A stretch of 21,318 nt of DNA from an uncultured Ruminococcus sp. (GTDB lineage: Bacteria > Bacillota > Clostridia > Oscillospirales > Ruminococcaceae): assembly GCA_934474025.1 (NCBI GenBank), contig CAKSMF010000013.1, positions 1-21,318 of the forward strand. The letters run 5' to 3'. Below are positions 14,057 to 21,318 of this stretch, piece by piece. Position numbers and translations under genes: made by a program. Position 1 is the stretch's first letter. Every line of letters begins with the position of its first letter. Under the pieces are notes generated by a model. The model saw nothing but the letters and a program-made list of their open reading frames with translations. It had not been told where the DNA came from and made no database searches.

Positions 14057-14930
14057 ATTTCGGGATATTGATATTTCAGATAAACAAGATATTAATCGCT
14101 GTCTTAAAATTTCAGATTTTATGGGTTGCGAATACTCATTTGCAAACAATATGGCATGGAAACGTCTTTCTGATTCAAAAATAGCTTTTTACAAAAACTT
14201 TTATATAGTACGTTCTATTACAGAAGATAATAAACCATTTTTTGTTTTTCCGTCCGGCAGTGGTGATTATCTGGAAGTTTTCAGAGAATTAAAGAAATAT
14301 ACAGATTCTTTAAATGTGCCATTACAGATTTCCGGAGTAACTAAAAACTATCTTCCTATGTTTGACGAACTATTTCCGCAACAATTTACTATTGAGTATG
14401 ACCGTGACAGTTCTGATTATATATATCTTACTTCTGATTTGATTGACCTTAAAGGAAAAAAATTTCACTCAAAAAGAAATCATCTGTCGCATTTTAAATC
14501 TTTGGATTACGATTTTTCATTAATAAAAGAAAAGGATTTTGATGATTGTATTTCTTTCTGCACGGAAGATTATAACAATAAAGATAAAAATTTCTCATCA
14601 ATTGCTGAACAGTATGCTATAAATACTTATTTCAGCTATTTTAATGAATTGGGTCTTACCGGTGGAATTATCCGCATTAATGGAAAGGTTTCTGCTGTCA
14701 CTATTGGTGAAACTCTTAATTCAAACACTTTCTGTGTACATATTGAAAAGGCAGACAGACGTTTTGACGGAATATATACGGCTATAAACAATTTTTTTGT
14801 TTCGTCGGTTGCAAATGACTGTCTATATGTTAATCGTGAGGAGGATTTAGGAATTGAAGGTCTGCGAAAATCAAAGCTTTCCTATAACCCTGCATTTCTC
14901 CTTGACAAATATATTATAACTTTTAAATGA
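14049..14930 (+). CDS. DUF2156 / phosphatidylglycerol lysyltransferase C-terminal-like protein
   Basis: A 293-residue cytosolic protein resembling the DUF2156 family, a pair of GNAT-like folds related to the catalytic domain of MprF aminoacyl-phospholipid synthases. Typical features are the N-terminal FMGCEYSFANNMAW block, KKFHSKRNHLSHF (about 138-150), and the C-terminal IYTAINNFF / YVNREEDLGIEGLRKSKLSY segment. No membrane helices are seen. The substrate is unknown; transfer of an aminoacyl group is inferred from the family only. ATG 14049 is chosen because GAGG lies 8 bases upstream; it overlaps thyX, indicating coupling. Confidence 0.8.
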   Translation: MIEFRDIDISDKQDINRCLKISDFMGCEYSFANNMAWKRLSDSKIAFYKNFYIVRSITEDNKPFFVFPSGSGDYLEVFRELKKYTDSLNVPLQISGVTKNYLPMFDELFPQQFTIEYDRDSSDYIYLTSDLIDLKGKKFHSKRNHLSHFKSLDYDFSLIKEKDFDDCISFCTEDYNNKDKNFSSIAEQYAINTYFSYFNELGLTGGIIRINGKVSAVTIGETLNSNTFCVHIEKADRRFDGIYTAINNFFVSSVANDCLYVNREEDLGIEGLRKSKLSYNPAFLLDKYIITFK

Positions 14931-14946
14931 AAGGAACTTTAAAACT

Positions 14947-15483
14947 ATGATTTATGTATTTTTAGCAGACGGTTTCGAGGAAACTGAGGCTCTTGCTCCT
15001 GTTGACCTTCTTAAACGTGCAGGAAAAGAAGTAATTACTGTCGGAGTAACCGGCAATGTTGTAACAGGATCTCATGGTATTCAGGTTATTGCTGATACCA
15101 ATGAAATATCACTTGATGATTCACTGGAAATGATTGTACTTCCCGGAGGTATGCCCGGAACACTCAATCTTGAAAAATCACAGTGTGTTCAGAATGCCAT
15201 TGATTATTGTGTACTTAACAACAAATTTATCGGTGCTATATGTGCTGCTCCGTCAATTCTCGGACACAAGGGTTTACTTAAAGATAAAAAGGCTATTTGT
15301 TATCCCGGATTTGAAAGTCATCTTGAGGGTGCTGTAATAAGCGATAATTCTGTTGAAGAAGATGGCATTTTTATTACAGCACGTGGAGCAGGTGTTGCAA
15401 TTGATTTCGGTCTGAAACTCGTTGAAAAAGCCGTTTCCCTTGAAGAAAGTCAAAAACAACGCAATAATATCTGTTGTGACTGA
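14947..15483 (+). CDS. DJ-1/PfpI family protein
   Basis: A 178-residue member of the DJ-1/ThiJ/PfpI superfamily. It has the nucleophile elbow GAICAAPSIL with Cys99 and the N-terminal glutamate E14 in FEETEALAPVDLLKRAG that normally tunes the cysteine. LPGGMPG (65-71) is also typical. Members act as glyoxalase III, protein deglycase-like or redox-stress proteins; the specific activity cannot be read from sequence. AAAGGAA lies about 10 bases upstream of the ATG. It sits 16 bases after the previous gene and 1 base before the next. Confidence 0.88.
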   Translation: MIYVFLADGFEETEALAPVDLLKRAGKEVITVGVTGNVVTGSHGIQVIADTNEISLDDSLEMIVLPGGMPGTLNLEKSQCVQNAIDYCVLNNKFIGAICAAPSILGHKGLLKDKKAICYPGFESHLEGAVISDNSVEEDGIFITARGAGVAIDFGLKLVEKAVSLEESQKQRNNICCD

Positions 15484-15484
15484 T

Positions 15485-16039
15485 ATGAAAGATAAAAAAC
15501 TACTGCGGAAAGAATTTTCAGAAATAAGAGAGAATATTTCGGACAAGTTCAGGAAAGATAATCTTATCCGGAAAAATTTTCTTGAAATTCTCGGAAATAC
15601 TGACACAATATTATTATATGCATCGTTTAATTCTGAAATAGATACACTTTCTATTGCTGAAATGCTTTTCAGAAAATATACTGTTGCTTTTCCAATATCC
15701 CACAAAAACGGTATTATGACCTTCCATGAGGTTAATTCCCTTGACGACCTCCGAAAAGGTACATATGGCATATATGAACCGGATATTTCCATGCCCTCCC
15801 CTGCTATAACTGATAATACTATATGTGTTCTTCCCGGACTTGCGTTCACTTCCAACGGTGCAAGGCTCGGATATGGCGGTGGATATTATGACAGATTCTT
15901 GCAAAAATTTCCGCAGATACTTAAAATTGCCCTTTCCTATGAGGAACTTATTACAGAAAATCTTCCTGTAATGCCTCATGATATACGGGCTGATTATATT
16001 GTTACTCCAGAAAGGAAGGTACTCTGCCATGCAGAATAA
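15485..16039 (+). CDS. 5-formyltetrahydrofolate cyclo-ligase
   Basis: A 184-residue protein of the MTHFS family. It uses ATP to convert 5-formyl-THF to methenyl-THF and so returns stored folate to the one-carbon pool. The family signature LGYGGGYYDRFL is at 128-139, PGLAF at 117-121, and the basic N-terminal RKEFSEIRENIS matches. The length is normal. ATG 15485 lies 1 base after the DJ-1 gene stop; no good ribosome site is visible, so translation is probably coupled. The company of thyX, which releases THF, makes metabolic sense. Confidence 0.9.
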   Translation: MKDKKLLRKEFSEIRENISDKFRKDNLIRKNFLEILGNTDTILLYASFNSEIDTLSIAEMLFRKYTVAFPISHKNGIMTFHEVNSLDDLRKGTYGIYEPDISMPSPAITDNTICVLPGLAFTSNGARLGYGGGYYDRFLQKFPQILKIALSYEELITENLPVMPHDIRADYIVTPERKVLCHAE

Positions 16040-17312
16040 AGACAACAACGATTTTTTGGAAAACGACTTCGACAGAAATATTCCAGAAGAACAGGAAGAA
16101 GAAATTACTCCGCAGACTGAGGAATATGAAGAACCTTATACACCACCGGTTCATGAAGTACCAAAAAAGAAGAAAAAGAAAAGAAAAAGAAAACGCAGTC
16201 GTTTACCAGGAGTTATTATTCTTGTTACTCTTATTTTAGCAGTTTCCGTCTGCCTATCACTCGTGATCATTGCTTTCGGACGTGATATGCTTGGTATCGG
16301 AAAAAGCGACAGCACACATCTTATTGTAATTCCGGAGGGAGCTACTACTGCTGAAATTTCAGAACTTCTCAAAGACGAAAATATTATAAAGTCACCAAAA
16401 TGTTTCCAGCTTTTTAGCCGTCTAAGAAAATCTGATTCAAGCTATATCGCCGGTGAGCATTTTGTGCGTCCTAATATGGCTTACGAAACTATCATTAATG
16501 AACTTACAACCATTGATGAACAAAAAGAACAGGAAACTGTTGAAGTTACATTTCCGGAAGGCTGTACTCTGTTTGAGGCTGCTCAGATTCTTGAACAAAA
16601 TGGAATTTGTTCTGCTGATGAATTTATTTTCTATTTTAATTCCGGCGGTCTTGGTTTTGAATTTGAAAACAGACTTCCTACTGATACTTCCCTTAAATTC
16701 TATAAAATGGAAGGTTATTTATTCCCTGATACTTATTTCTTCTATGAAAATATGGAACCTGAACAGGTATGCCAGAAAATATACCTCAACTTTGATAACA
16801 AAATGACTCCGGAAAGATATGCAAAAATGGAAAGCCTTGGTCTTTCACTCGATGAACTTATAACTTTTGCATCTGTAGTACAGAAAGAAGCTGCTAACAC
16901 TGATACAATGCTTTATGTTGCTTCTGTTTTCTGGAACAGACTCAGAAATGCTGATGTTTTCCCACTTCTCCAGTCAGACCCGACTTCAAATTATGCCGAA
17001 TTTGTAAAAAGTAAAATGGACGTTTATGACAAAACTATTGTTGATTCCTATGATACATATGTAAGTCCGGGACTTCCTCCGGGAGCTATCTGCAATCCTG
17101 GTATAGAAGCTATTGACGCCGTTCTTGAAAATGTTGAAAGCAATTACTTCTACTTCATCGCAAATATTTATACTGGTCAGACTTACTTCTCCGAAACTCT
17201 CGAAGAACACAACGCTTATCAGGAAATGGTTGAAGGTCAGGTTGATGAATATATAGCATCTTCAAAGGCTGAAGAAGCTGAAAAGGAGGCTGAAACAAGT
17301 GAGGAAACTTGA
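16029..17312 (+). CDS. mltG: Endolytic transglycosylase MltG
   Basis: A 427-residue membrane-anchored lytic transglycosylase that cleaves nascent peptidoglycan and limits glycan strand length. An acidic Pro-rich cytosolic N-terminus (1-45) is followed by a run of about a dozen Lys/Arg (46-58), one membrane helix (about 59-83), a LysM-like segment, and then the YceG domain. The latter has EGYLFPDTY (228-236), the catalytic region FASVVQKEA with E287, FWNRL, LQSDPT and the PGLPPGAICNPG motif. ATG 16029 has AGGAAGG about 9 bases upstream and overlaps the cyclo-ligase gene. The 3' end overlaps the U32 gene by 14 bases. Confidence 0.93.
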   Translation: MQNKDNNDFLENDFDRNIPEEQEEEITPQTEEYEEPYTPPVHEVPKKKKKKRKRKRSRLPGVIILVTLILAVSVCLSLVIIAFGRDMLGIGKSDSTHLIVIPEGATTAEISELLKDENIIKSPKCFQLFSRLRKSDSSYIAGEHFVRPNMAYETIINELTTIDEQKEQETVEVTFPEGCTLFEAAQILEQNGICSADEFIFYFNSGGLGFEFENRLPTDTSLKFYKMEGYLFPDTYFFYENMEPEQVCQKIYLNFDNKMTPERYAKMESLGLSLDELITFASVVQKEAANTDTMLYVASVFWNRLRNADVFPLLQSDPTSNYAEFVKSKMDVYDKTIVDSYDTYVSPGLPPGAICNPGIEAIDAVLENVESNYFYFIANIYTGQTYFSETLEEHNAYQEMVEGQVDEYIASSKAEEAEKEAETSEET

Positions 17313-18516
17313 GGTTCTTGCTCCTGCCGGTGATGAAGAACGTTTTAATTCTGCTATAAATTACGGTGCGGACGCTGTATACCTTGGCAGAAAACAATTC
17401 GGTATGAGGTCTTCTCCACTTAATTTTGACTTTGAACAACTCGTTAAAGCAGTTGAAAAAGCACATTCAAAAAATGTAAAGGTATATCTTACTTGCAATA
17501 CTCTTCCCAGAAACAACGAAATCCCACAATTTGAACAGTTTGTTCGTGAAGCTGTTACTGCAAAAGTAGATGCTCTTATAGTTGCAGATATCGGACTTCT
17601 TGCATTAATTAAAAAATATGCTCCTGACATGGAAATACATATTTCAACTCAGACAGGTGTTGTAAATTACGTCACTGCCCGTGAATTATACAACATGGGA
17701 GCTAAAAGAATTGTTCTTGCAAGAGAACTTTCACTTGATGAAATTTCTGAAATCCGTGCTAAAACGAGTCCCGATATGGAAATTGAAACTTTTGTCCATG
17801 GTGCTATGTGTGTATCATTTTCGGGAAGATGTCTGCTTTCACAGTATCTCGTAAACCGTGATGCCAACCGTGGTGAATGTGCTCAGCCATGCCGATGGGG
17901 ATATCACCTTGTTGAAGAAAAAAGACCAAATCAATTTTTTCCGATATTTGAGGACGAAAAAGGTACATATATTCTTAACGCAAAAGATATGTGTATGATT
18001 GAACATATCGACAAACTTGCACAGGCTGGTGTTGACAGTCTGAAAATTGAAGGACGTGCAAAATCTGCTTACTATGTTACAGTTGTTACAAATGCTTACA
18101 GAATGGCAGTTGATGAATATTATAAAAATCCTGATAACTTTGTTCTTCCGGACTGGATTCGTGATGAAGTATACAAGGTAAGCCACAGAAAATATTGCAA
18201 TGGGTTCTTCTTTGGTACTCCTGATGATTCTCAATACTATGAAAACAGCGGTTATATCCGTAATTATGACGTTGTAGCAGTCGTTGAAAAATGCAAAAAC
18301 GGTATAGTATACTGCACTCAAAGAAATAAGTTTTTTGCGGGTGATAATGTTGAACTTCTTTCTCCTTCAAAAAAACCGGTTGTTCTTACTCTCGACACTC
18401 TTTACGATGAGAAAGGAAACGAAATTCAAACAGCTAATCACGCTATGATGAAATTTTCTTTTAAATCTGAACAGACTTTCCCACAAGGAACTGTTATAAG
18501 AAAAGAAACTAAATAA
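17299..18516 (+). CDS. Peptidase U32 family protein (TrhP/YegQ-like)
   Basis: A 405-residue U32-family protein. It has the N-terminal ELLAPAG-type block (VLAPAGDEE), the family signature ETFVHGAMC (163-171), and conserved cysteines C171, C178, C194 and C198, which in characterised members coordinate a cluster or metal. Despite the name, the best studied relatives (TrhP, RlhA) hydroxylate tRNA or rRNA; that role is likely here but not proven. The start is GTG 17299, with AAGGAGG (17283-17289) 9 bases upstream, inside the end of mltG. It is the last gene of the operon, ending just before a strong terminator. Confidence 0.88.
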   Translation: MRKLEVLAPAGDEERFNSAINYGADAVYLGRKQFGMRSSPLNFDFEQLVKAVEKAHSKNVKVYLTCNTLPRNNEIPQFEQFVREAVTAKVDALIVADIGLLALIKKYAPDMEIHISTQTGVVNYVTARELYNMGAKRIVLARELSLDEISEIRAKTSPDMEIETFVHGAMCVSFSGRCLLSQYLVNRDANRGECAQPCRWGYHLVEEKRPNQFFPIFEDEKGTYILNAKDMCMIEHIDKLAQAGVDSLKIEGRAKSAYYVTVVTNAYRMAVDEYYKNPDNFVLPDWIRDEVYKVSHRKYCNGFFFGTPDDSQYYENSGYIRNYDVVAVVEKCKNGIVYCTQRNKFFAGDNVELLSPSKKPVVLTLDTLYDEKGNEIQTANHAMMKFSFKSEQTFPQGTVIRKETK

Positions 18517-18565
18517 AAAAATAGCACCTCAAAAGTGGAAAATACTTTTGAGGTGCAGTTTTTTT
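18515..18565. terminator. Bidirectional terminator between the thyX operon and hisE
   Basis: A perfect 13-bp stem: GCACCTCAAAAGT (18524-18536) pairs with 18544-18556 around a 7-base loop. A T-run (18559-18565) follows on the plus strand and an A-run (18515-18521) precedes it, giving a T-run for the minus strand. It serves both convergent operons. Confidence 0.9.
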
Positions 18566-18902
18566 ATGAATTTTTATCTACCTGATGAAATTTTTTAAGA
18601 TTTCCTATTTTTTCGTTTCTCTCATCAAGAACTTTTTCAACTTCAGACCATTCGAGACCCTGATTTGCACAAAGTACCATTACATGATACAACAAATCGT
18701 TGATTTCGTTCATTAACTCGTTGTTATCGCCATTTTTAGCAGCTATAACAGTTTCAGTGGCTTCTTCTCCAACCTTTTTGCAGATTTTGTCAACCCCTTT
18801 ATCAAAAAGGTAGCAAGTGTATGAATTTTCAGCAGAAGTGCCGTTTTCATACTGTTTTTTTCTTTCCTTGATTACTTCAAAAATTTCTTCATAAACAGTC
18901 AT
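18564..18902 (-). CDS. hisE: Phosphoribosyl-ATP pyrophosphatase
   Basis: A 112-residue all-alpha MazG-like enzyme hydrolysing phosphoribosyl-ATP to phosphoribosyl-AMP, step 2 of histidine synthesis. Family blocks SYTCYLFDKGVDKICKKVGEE, ATETVIAAKN and NEINDLLYHVMVL are intact, including the acidic metal ligands. It starts 2 bases after hisI with its GAGGAG ribosome site inside the end of hisI. HisE and HisI are separate proteins here rather than a fusion. Confidence 0.95.
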   Translation of the reverse strand: MTVYEEIFEVIKERKKQYENGTSAENSYTCYLFDKGVDKICKKVGEEATETVIAAKNGDNNELMNEINDLLYHVMVLCANQGLEWSEVEKVLDERNEKIGNLKKFHQVDKNS

Positions 18903-18904
18903 TT

Positions 18905-19252
18905 TTAATTCTCCTCATTATTATATATTTCATTAAAGAAACAGCTATAACTTCCTGTATGGCAAGCTACTCCTGTCTGTTCAACATTTACAAGAAGTGT
19001 GTCATTATCACAATCTCCGTAAATGGAAACAACTTTCTGCAAATGTCCCGAAGTAGCCCCCTTGTTCCAGTATTCCTGACGTGAACGACTCCAGAACCAT
19101 GTATAACCAGTTTCAAGAGTTCTTTTAAGGCTTTCCTTATTCATGTATGCAAGCATAAGAACTGTTTTGGTATTAACTTCATAGCATATTGCAGGAATAA
19201 GCTCTCCCTTGACAAAAAATTTATCAAGGTCATTTAAATCAATTTTTATCAT
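18905..19252 (-). CDS. hisI: Phosphoribosyl-AMP cyclohydrolase
   Basis: A 115-residue zinc enzyme that opens the purine ring of phosphoribosyl-AMP, step 3 of histidine synthesis. It shows WFWSRSRQEYWNKGATSGH, the metal-binding DCDND segment and the C-terminal CHTGSYSCF cysteine pair. AAGGAG precedes the ATG. It lies 17 bases after hisF and 2 bases before hisE in one transcript. Confidence 0.95.
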   Translation of the reverse strand: MIKIDLNDLDKFFVKGELIPAICYEVNTKTVLMLAYMNKESLKRTLETGYTWFWSRSRQEYWNKGATSGHLQKVVSIYGDCDNDTLLVNVEQTGVACHTGSYSCFFNEIYNNEEN

Positions 19253-19269
19253 TTTATACTCCTTATAGA

Positions 19270-20025
19270 TTATCTTACAATAATACCTTTATTACGGCAA
19301 TAATCCTTTACCTGCTGTACGGTAAGTTCTTTAAAATGGAAAAGTGATGCTGCAAGTGCTGCTGTTGCACCAGTTTTTTCAAAGACTTCCGCAAAATCAT
19401 TTATTTTTCCTGCTCCGCCACTTGCAATTACAGGAATACTGCAATTATCGCAAACAGCTTTAAGCATTTCAATATCAAATCCCTCTTTAGTACCGTCAGC
19501 ATCTATCGAGTTAAGACAAATTTCACCAGCTCCTAATTTTTCAATCTGGTGAACCCAGTCTATGAGGTCAATTCCCATATCAACACGACCGCCATTTATA
19601 TATACTGTCCATTTGTGGTCGGATATTTTTTTAGCATCAATTCCGACACATATACATTGACTTCCGAAAATATCAGCCCCATCTTTTATAAGCTGAGGAT
19701 TTTTTACAGCCTGTGAATTTACTGAAACTTTGTCCGCACCTGCTCTTAAAGTTTCACGGATATCATCAACAGTCTTTATACCTCCTCCGACAGTAAGCGG
19801 GACAAAAACTTTTTTTGCAGTTTCTCTCACAACATCAAGAAACACTCCCCTGCCCTCAAAAGATGCTGTGATATCATAGAATACTATTTCATCAGCCCCT
19901 TGTTTATTGTATTCTTCAGCACATTCAACAGGGTCACCAACATCACGTATTCCCTCAAAATTAACTCCTTTTACAACCTTTCCGTTTCTTACATCAAGGC
20001 ATGGAATTATTCTTTTTGCAAGCAT
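19270..20025 (-). CDS. hisF: Imidazole glycerol phosphate synthase subunit HisF
   Basis: A 251-residue TIM-barrel cyclase subunit. With HisH it converts PRFAR plus ammonia to imidazole glycerol phosphate and AICAR. The catalytic aspartates are D11 (PCLDV) and D130 (GIDAKK); phosphate-binding VGGGI (79-83) and ASGGAG are present. AAAGGAGG lies 7 bases before the ATG. It is the first of hisF-hisI-hisE. The earlier his genes, including hisH, are not in this window. Confidence 0.96.
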   Translation of the reverse strand: MLAKRIIPCLDVRNGKVVKGVNFEGIRDVGDPVECAEEYNKQGADEIVFYDITASFEGRGVFLDVVRETAKKVFVPLTVGGGIKTVDDIRETLRAGADKVSVNSQAVKNPQLIKDGADIFGSQCICVGIDAKKISDHKWTVYINGGRVDMGIDLIDWVHQIEKLGAGEICLNSIDADGTKEGFDIEMLKAVCDNCSIPVIASGGAGKINDFAEVFEKTGATAALAASLFHFKELTVQQVKDYCRNKGIIVR

Positions 20026-20057
20026 TTTTTAACCTCCTTTTAGATTATCTCAAGTCC

Positions 20058-20086
20058 ATTATATATGTATTTTATTATCTGATAAG
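20058..20086 (-). promoter_or_regulatory. Weak candidate promoter of hisFIE
   Basis: Minus strand: a good -10 TATAAT (20058-20063) with a poor -35 CTTATC (20081-20086) at 17 bases. It lies in the 86-bp gap between the acetyltransferase gene and hisF. No T-box, attenuator or other leader structure is visible in the gap. Confidence 0.35.
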
Positions 20087-20111
20087 TTATCCATTTCTTC
20101 AAAATCATCAT

Positions 20112-20585
20112 TCACAGGTCAAGCATAAATAACAGACTTTCTCTGTCAGGATATGAATATGCAATCGGTAATTCTTTTACATTAATTTTGCGAAATCCTG
20201 CTTTTTCATAAAACTTATGAGATTCATGTGCAACAGAAGGGGTATCCAGTACAATATGCTGAATTTCTGATTTCTTTGCAAATTTCAGAAGTTCATTATA
20301 TAAGGCAAGATCGATTTTCTGTGAACGAAATTCCTTTTTAACAAAGAATTTTTTCATAATGGCACAATTCTGTTCTTTCAACATAAGTCCGATAGTTCCA
20401 ATTACATTGCCGTCAGATAAAGCAACCCAGAACTCTCCGCCATTTTGTTGATAATAGTAACTTATATCAAGTAAATCAGGTTGTTCCTGAATTGGTAAAT
20501 TAATTTTGGCTTCATTGTTTTGAATACTAAGAATAAGCGATATAATTTCATTATCATATCTGCCACTATATGTTTCAATCTGCAA
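20112..20585 (-). CDS. GNAT family N-acetyltransferase
   Basis: A 157-residue GNAT-fold protein, substrate unknown. The core strand-helix (GEFWVALSDGNVIGTIGLML, then AIMKKFFVKKEFRS) and the C-terminal HKFYEKAGFRKI motif are clear. The acetyl-CoA loop reads RSQKID instead of the usual R-x-x-G-x-G/A, so both glycines are absent. A TTG start at 20585 is preferred because GAGGTGA (20591-20597) lies just upstream. A longer frame from TTG 20609 has no ribosome site. Confidence 0.75.
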   Translation of the reverse strand: MQIETYSGRYDNEIISLILSIQNNEAKINLPIQEQPDLLDISYYYQQNGGEFWVALSDGNVIGTIGLMLKEQNCAIMKKFFVKKEFRSQKIDLALYNELLKFAKKSEIQHIVLDTPSVAHESHKFYEKAGFRKINVKELPIAYSYPDRESLLFMLDL

Positions 20586-20634
20586 AATTATCACCTCGAT
20601 AAATTCCAATTCAAATTATAGCGAATAAGATTTT

Positions 20635-20918
20635 TTAAAGTTCATGATAATAAAGGCATATATTCTGATAAGAACCGTCTTTCATGCGGAATCCTTTTGG
20701 TATAGTTCCGATTTGTATAAATCCAAGTCTGCTATATAGACGTCTGGAGAGTCTCCCTCAACTGCAACACCGCAATAACTTTGAGATTTAAAAAATTCTT
20801 TTCCACTAACTTCATCAAGATAATCTTCTTGCGGAAAAGCATTACCTTCTTTTACCACTTCATTCCAGATATGCACCATTTCGGGTATATCTTTTTCGCA
20901 GTATTTTCTAATTTTCAT
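20635..20918 (-). pseudogene. GNAT acetyltransferase pseudogene with internal deletion
   Basis: The frame from ATG 20918 encodes a good GNAT N-terminus (MKIRKYCEKDIPEMVHIWNE, then FPQED, SYCGVAVE) to about residue 54, then turns into unrelated sequence and stops at 20682. From about 20742, a different frame encodes the family C-terminus: RLYSRLGFIQIGTIPKGFRM, then KDG and YYHEL, ending with TAA at 20635-20637. Roughly 70 central residues, including the acetyl-CoA loop, are missing. The junction lies within about 20743-20757. The product would be non-functional. Confidence 0.8.
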
Positions 20919-20966
20919 AATACACTCCTATAATTCAATTCTGAGTTTATTTCAATTTACAAGCTG

Positions 20967-21302
20967 TTAATTTTCATAATTATCACCATAAAGTGCCAAC
21001 CAATCGTTTAATCCAATTCCGCCAATTTCTTCAAATATCAAATGCTTCCACCTATCTTTTATAGATTTTCCACCAAAAACTTTAGAATTAAGCATTTCAG
21101 TAGCAGTTAAAAATTCACAGCCATTCAGTATATCACAATAACCTATCCAATATGGTTTATCATAATTACGTAAACACCCTAAATAATGACATTGATTGTC
21201 TTCTGGTTCATCATCAAAATAAAACAATGTTTCATTGATTATTTCAATCCACAGGGCATTCTGTCCATGACCTCCCTGACTTATAATGTCATATTCAGTA
21301 TA
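20967..21302 (-). CDS. Uncharacterised protein, start missing (possible frameshift)
   Basis: An open minus-strand frame ends at a stop at 20967-20969 and runs up to an in-frame TAA at 21303-21305. It encodes about 111 residues including SQGGHGQNALWIEI, LFYFDDEPEDNQCHYLGCLR, YWIGYCDI and GGIGLNDWLALYG. The composition is convincingly protein-like: Trp, Tyr and Gly rich, soluble. I do not recognise the family. There is no ATG or GTG start in frame; a TTG at 21225-21227 has no ribosome site, and clearly protein-like sequence lies upstream of it. Either a rare start is used or the gene is frameshifted near 21295-21305 and continues beyond the window. Confidence 0.5.
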   Translation of the reverse strand, partial: YTEYDIISQGGHGQNALWIEIINETLFYFDDEPEDNQCHYLGCLRNYDKPYWIGYCDILNGCEFLTATEMLNSKVFGGKSIKDRWKHLIFEEIGGIGLNDWLALYGDNYEN

Positions 21303-21318
21303 TTATATTTTGAAGAAT

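Noticed and set aside
15274..15855. 193-codon minus-strand frame
   Set aside because: It covers the DJ-1 and cyclo-ligase genes in antisense; both sense genes have intact family motifs.
17839..18321. 160-codon minus-strand frame
   Set aside because: Antisense to the well-conserved U32-family gene, with low-complexity hydrophobic content.
1..21318. CRISPR arrays, tRNA or rRNA genes, transposase genes, riboswitches
   Set aside because: No regularly spaced repeats, cloverleaf, rRNA-like or transposase sequences, and no recognisable riboswitch leader, were found by reading both strands.

Overview
The window reads as part of the chromosome of a low-GC, spore-forming Firmicute. A Ruminococcus-like member of the Oscillospiraceae is the best guess. 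The reasons are strong AT bias, canonical sigma-A promoters and GGAGG-type ribosome sites, an uninterrupted sigK, DnaD/DnaI-type primosome proteins, ThyX instead of ThyA, and a lipoprotein with poly-threonine linkers of the kind common in ruminococci. This is inferred from family content, not from a database match.

Region 1 (1-2361) is accessory DNA. A 142-bp control region packed with inverted repeats, a tandem 9-bp repeat and a perfect DnaA box precedes a two-gene unit. The first gene encodes a rolling-circle Rep with a pMV158-like HUH nuclease domain fused to a superfamily-3-like helicase domain. The second encodes a small Cys-rich protein. Two long hairpins and the debris of a possible related gene on the other strand follow. 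I read it as an integrated rolling-circle (CRESS-like) replicon; its left boundary may lie outside the window.

Region 2 (2362-8139, minus strand) holds a topoisomerase IV-type pair, parE then parC. They are separated by a gene for an uncharacterised polytopic membrane protein, which is bounded by about 50-bp imperfect inverted repeats as if it were a cassette dropped between parE and parC. A sigma-A promoter precedes parE.

Region 3 (8209-13074) holds sigK (+), a terminator, and a convergent dnaD-like/dnaI-like helicase-loading operon (-) with its own promoter. Then come a small SpoT/MESH1-like HD hydrolase (-) and a Thr-rich lipoprotein (-); a terminator sits directly upstream of the hydrolase ribosome site.

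Region 4 (13277-18516, plus strand) is a tightly packed operon: thyX, a DUF2156-type protein, a DJ-1/PfpI protein, 5-formyl-THF cyclo-ligase, mltG and a U32-family protein. Several genes overlap. It starts at a clear promoter divergent from the lipoprotein gene and ends at a bidirectional terminator. ThyX and the cyclo-ligase share folate one-carbon metabolism; MltG belongs to cell-wall synthesis.

Region 5 (18564-21318, minus strand) has hisF-hisI-hisE, the late part of histidine biosynthesis. Beyond it are a GNAT acetyltransferase, a GNAT pseudogene with a clear internal deletion, and an uncharacterised reading frame without a start codon at the window edge.
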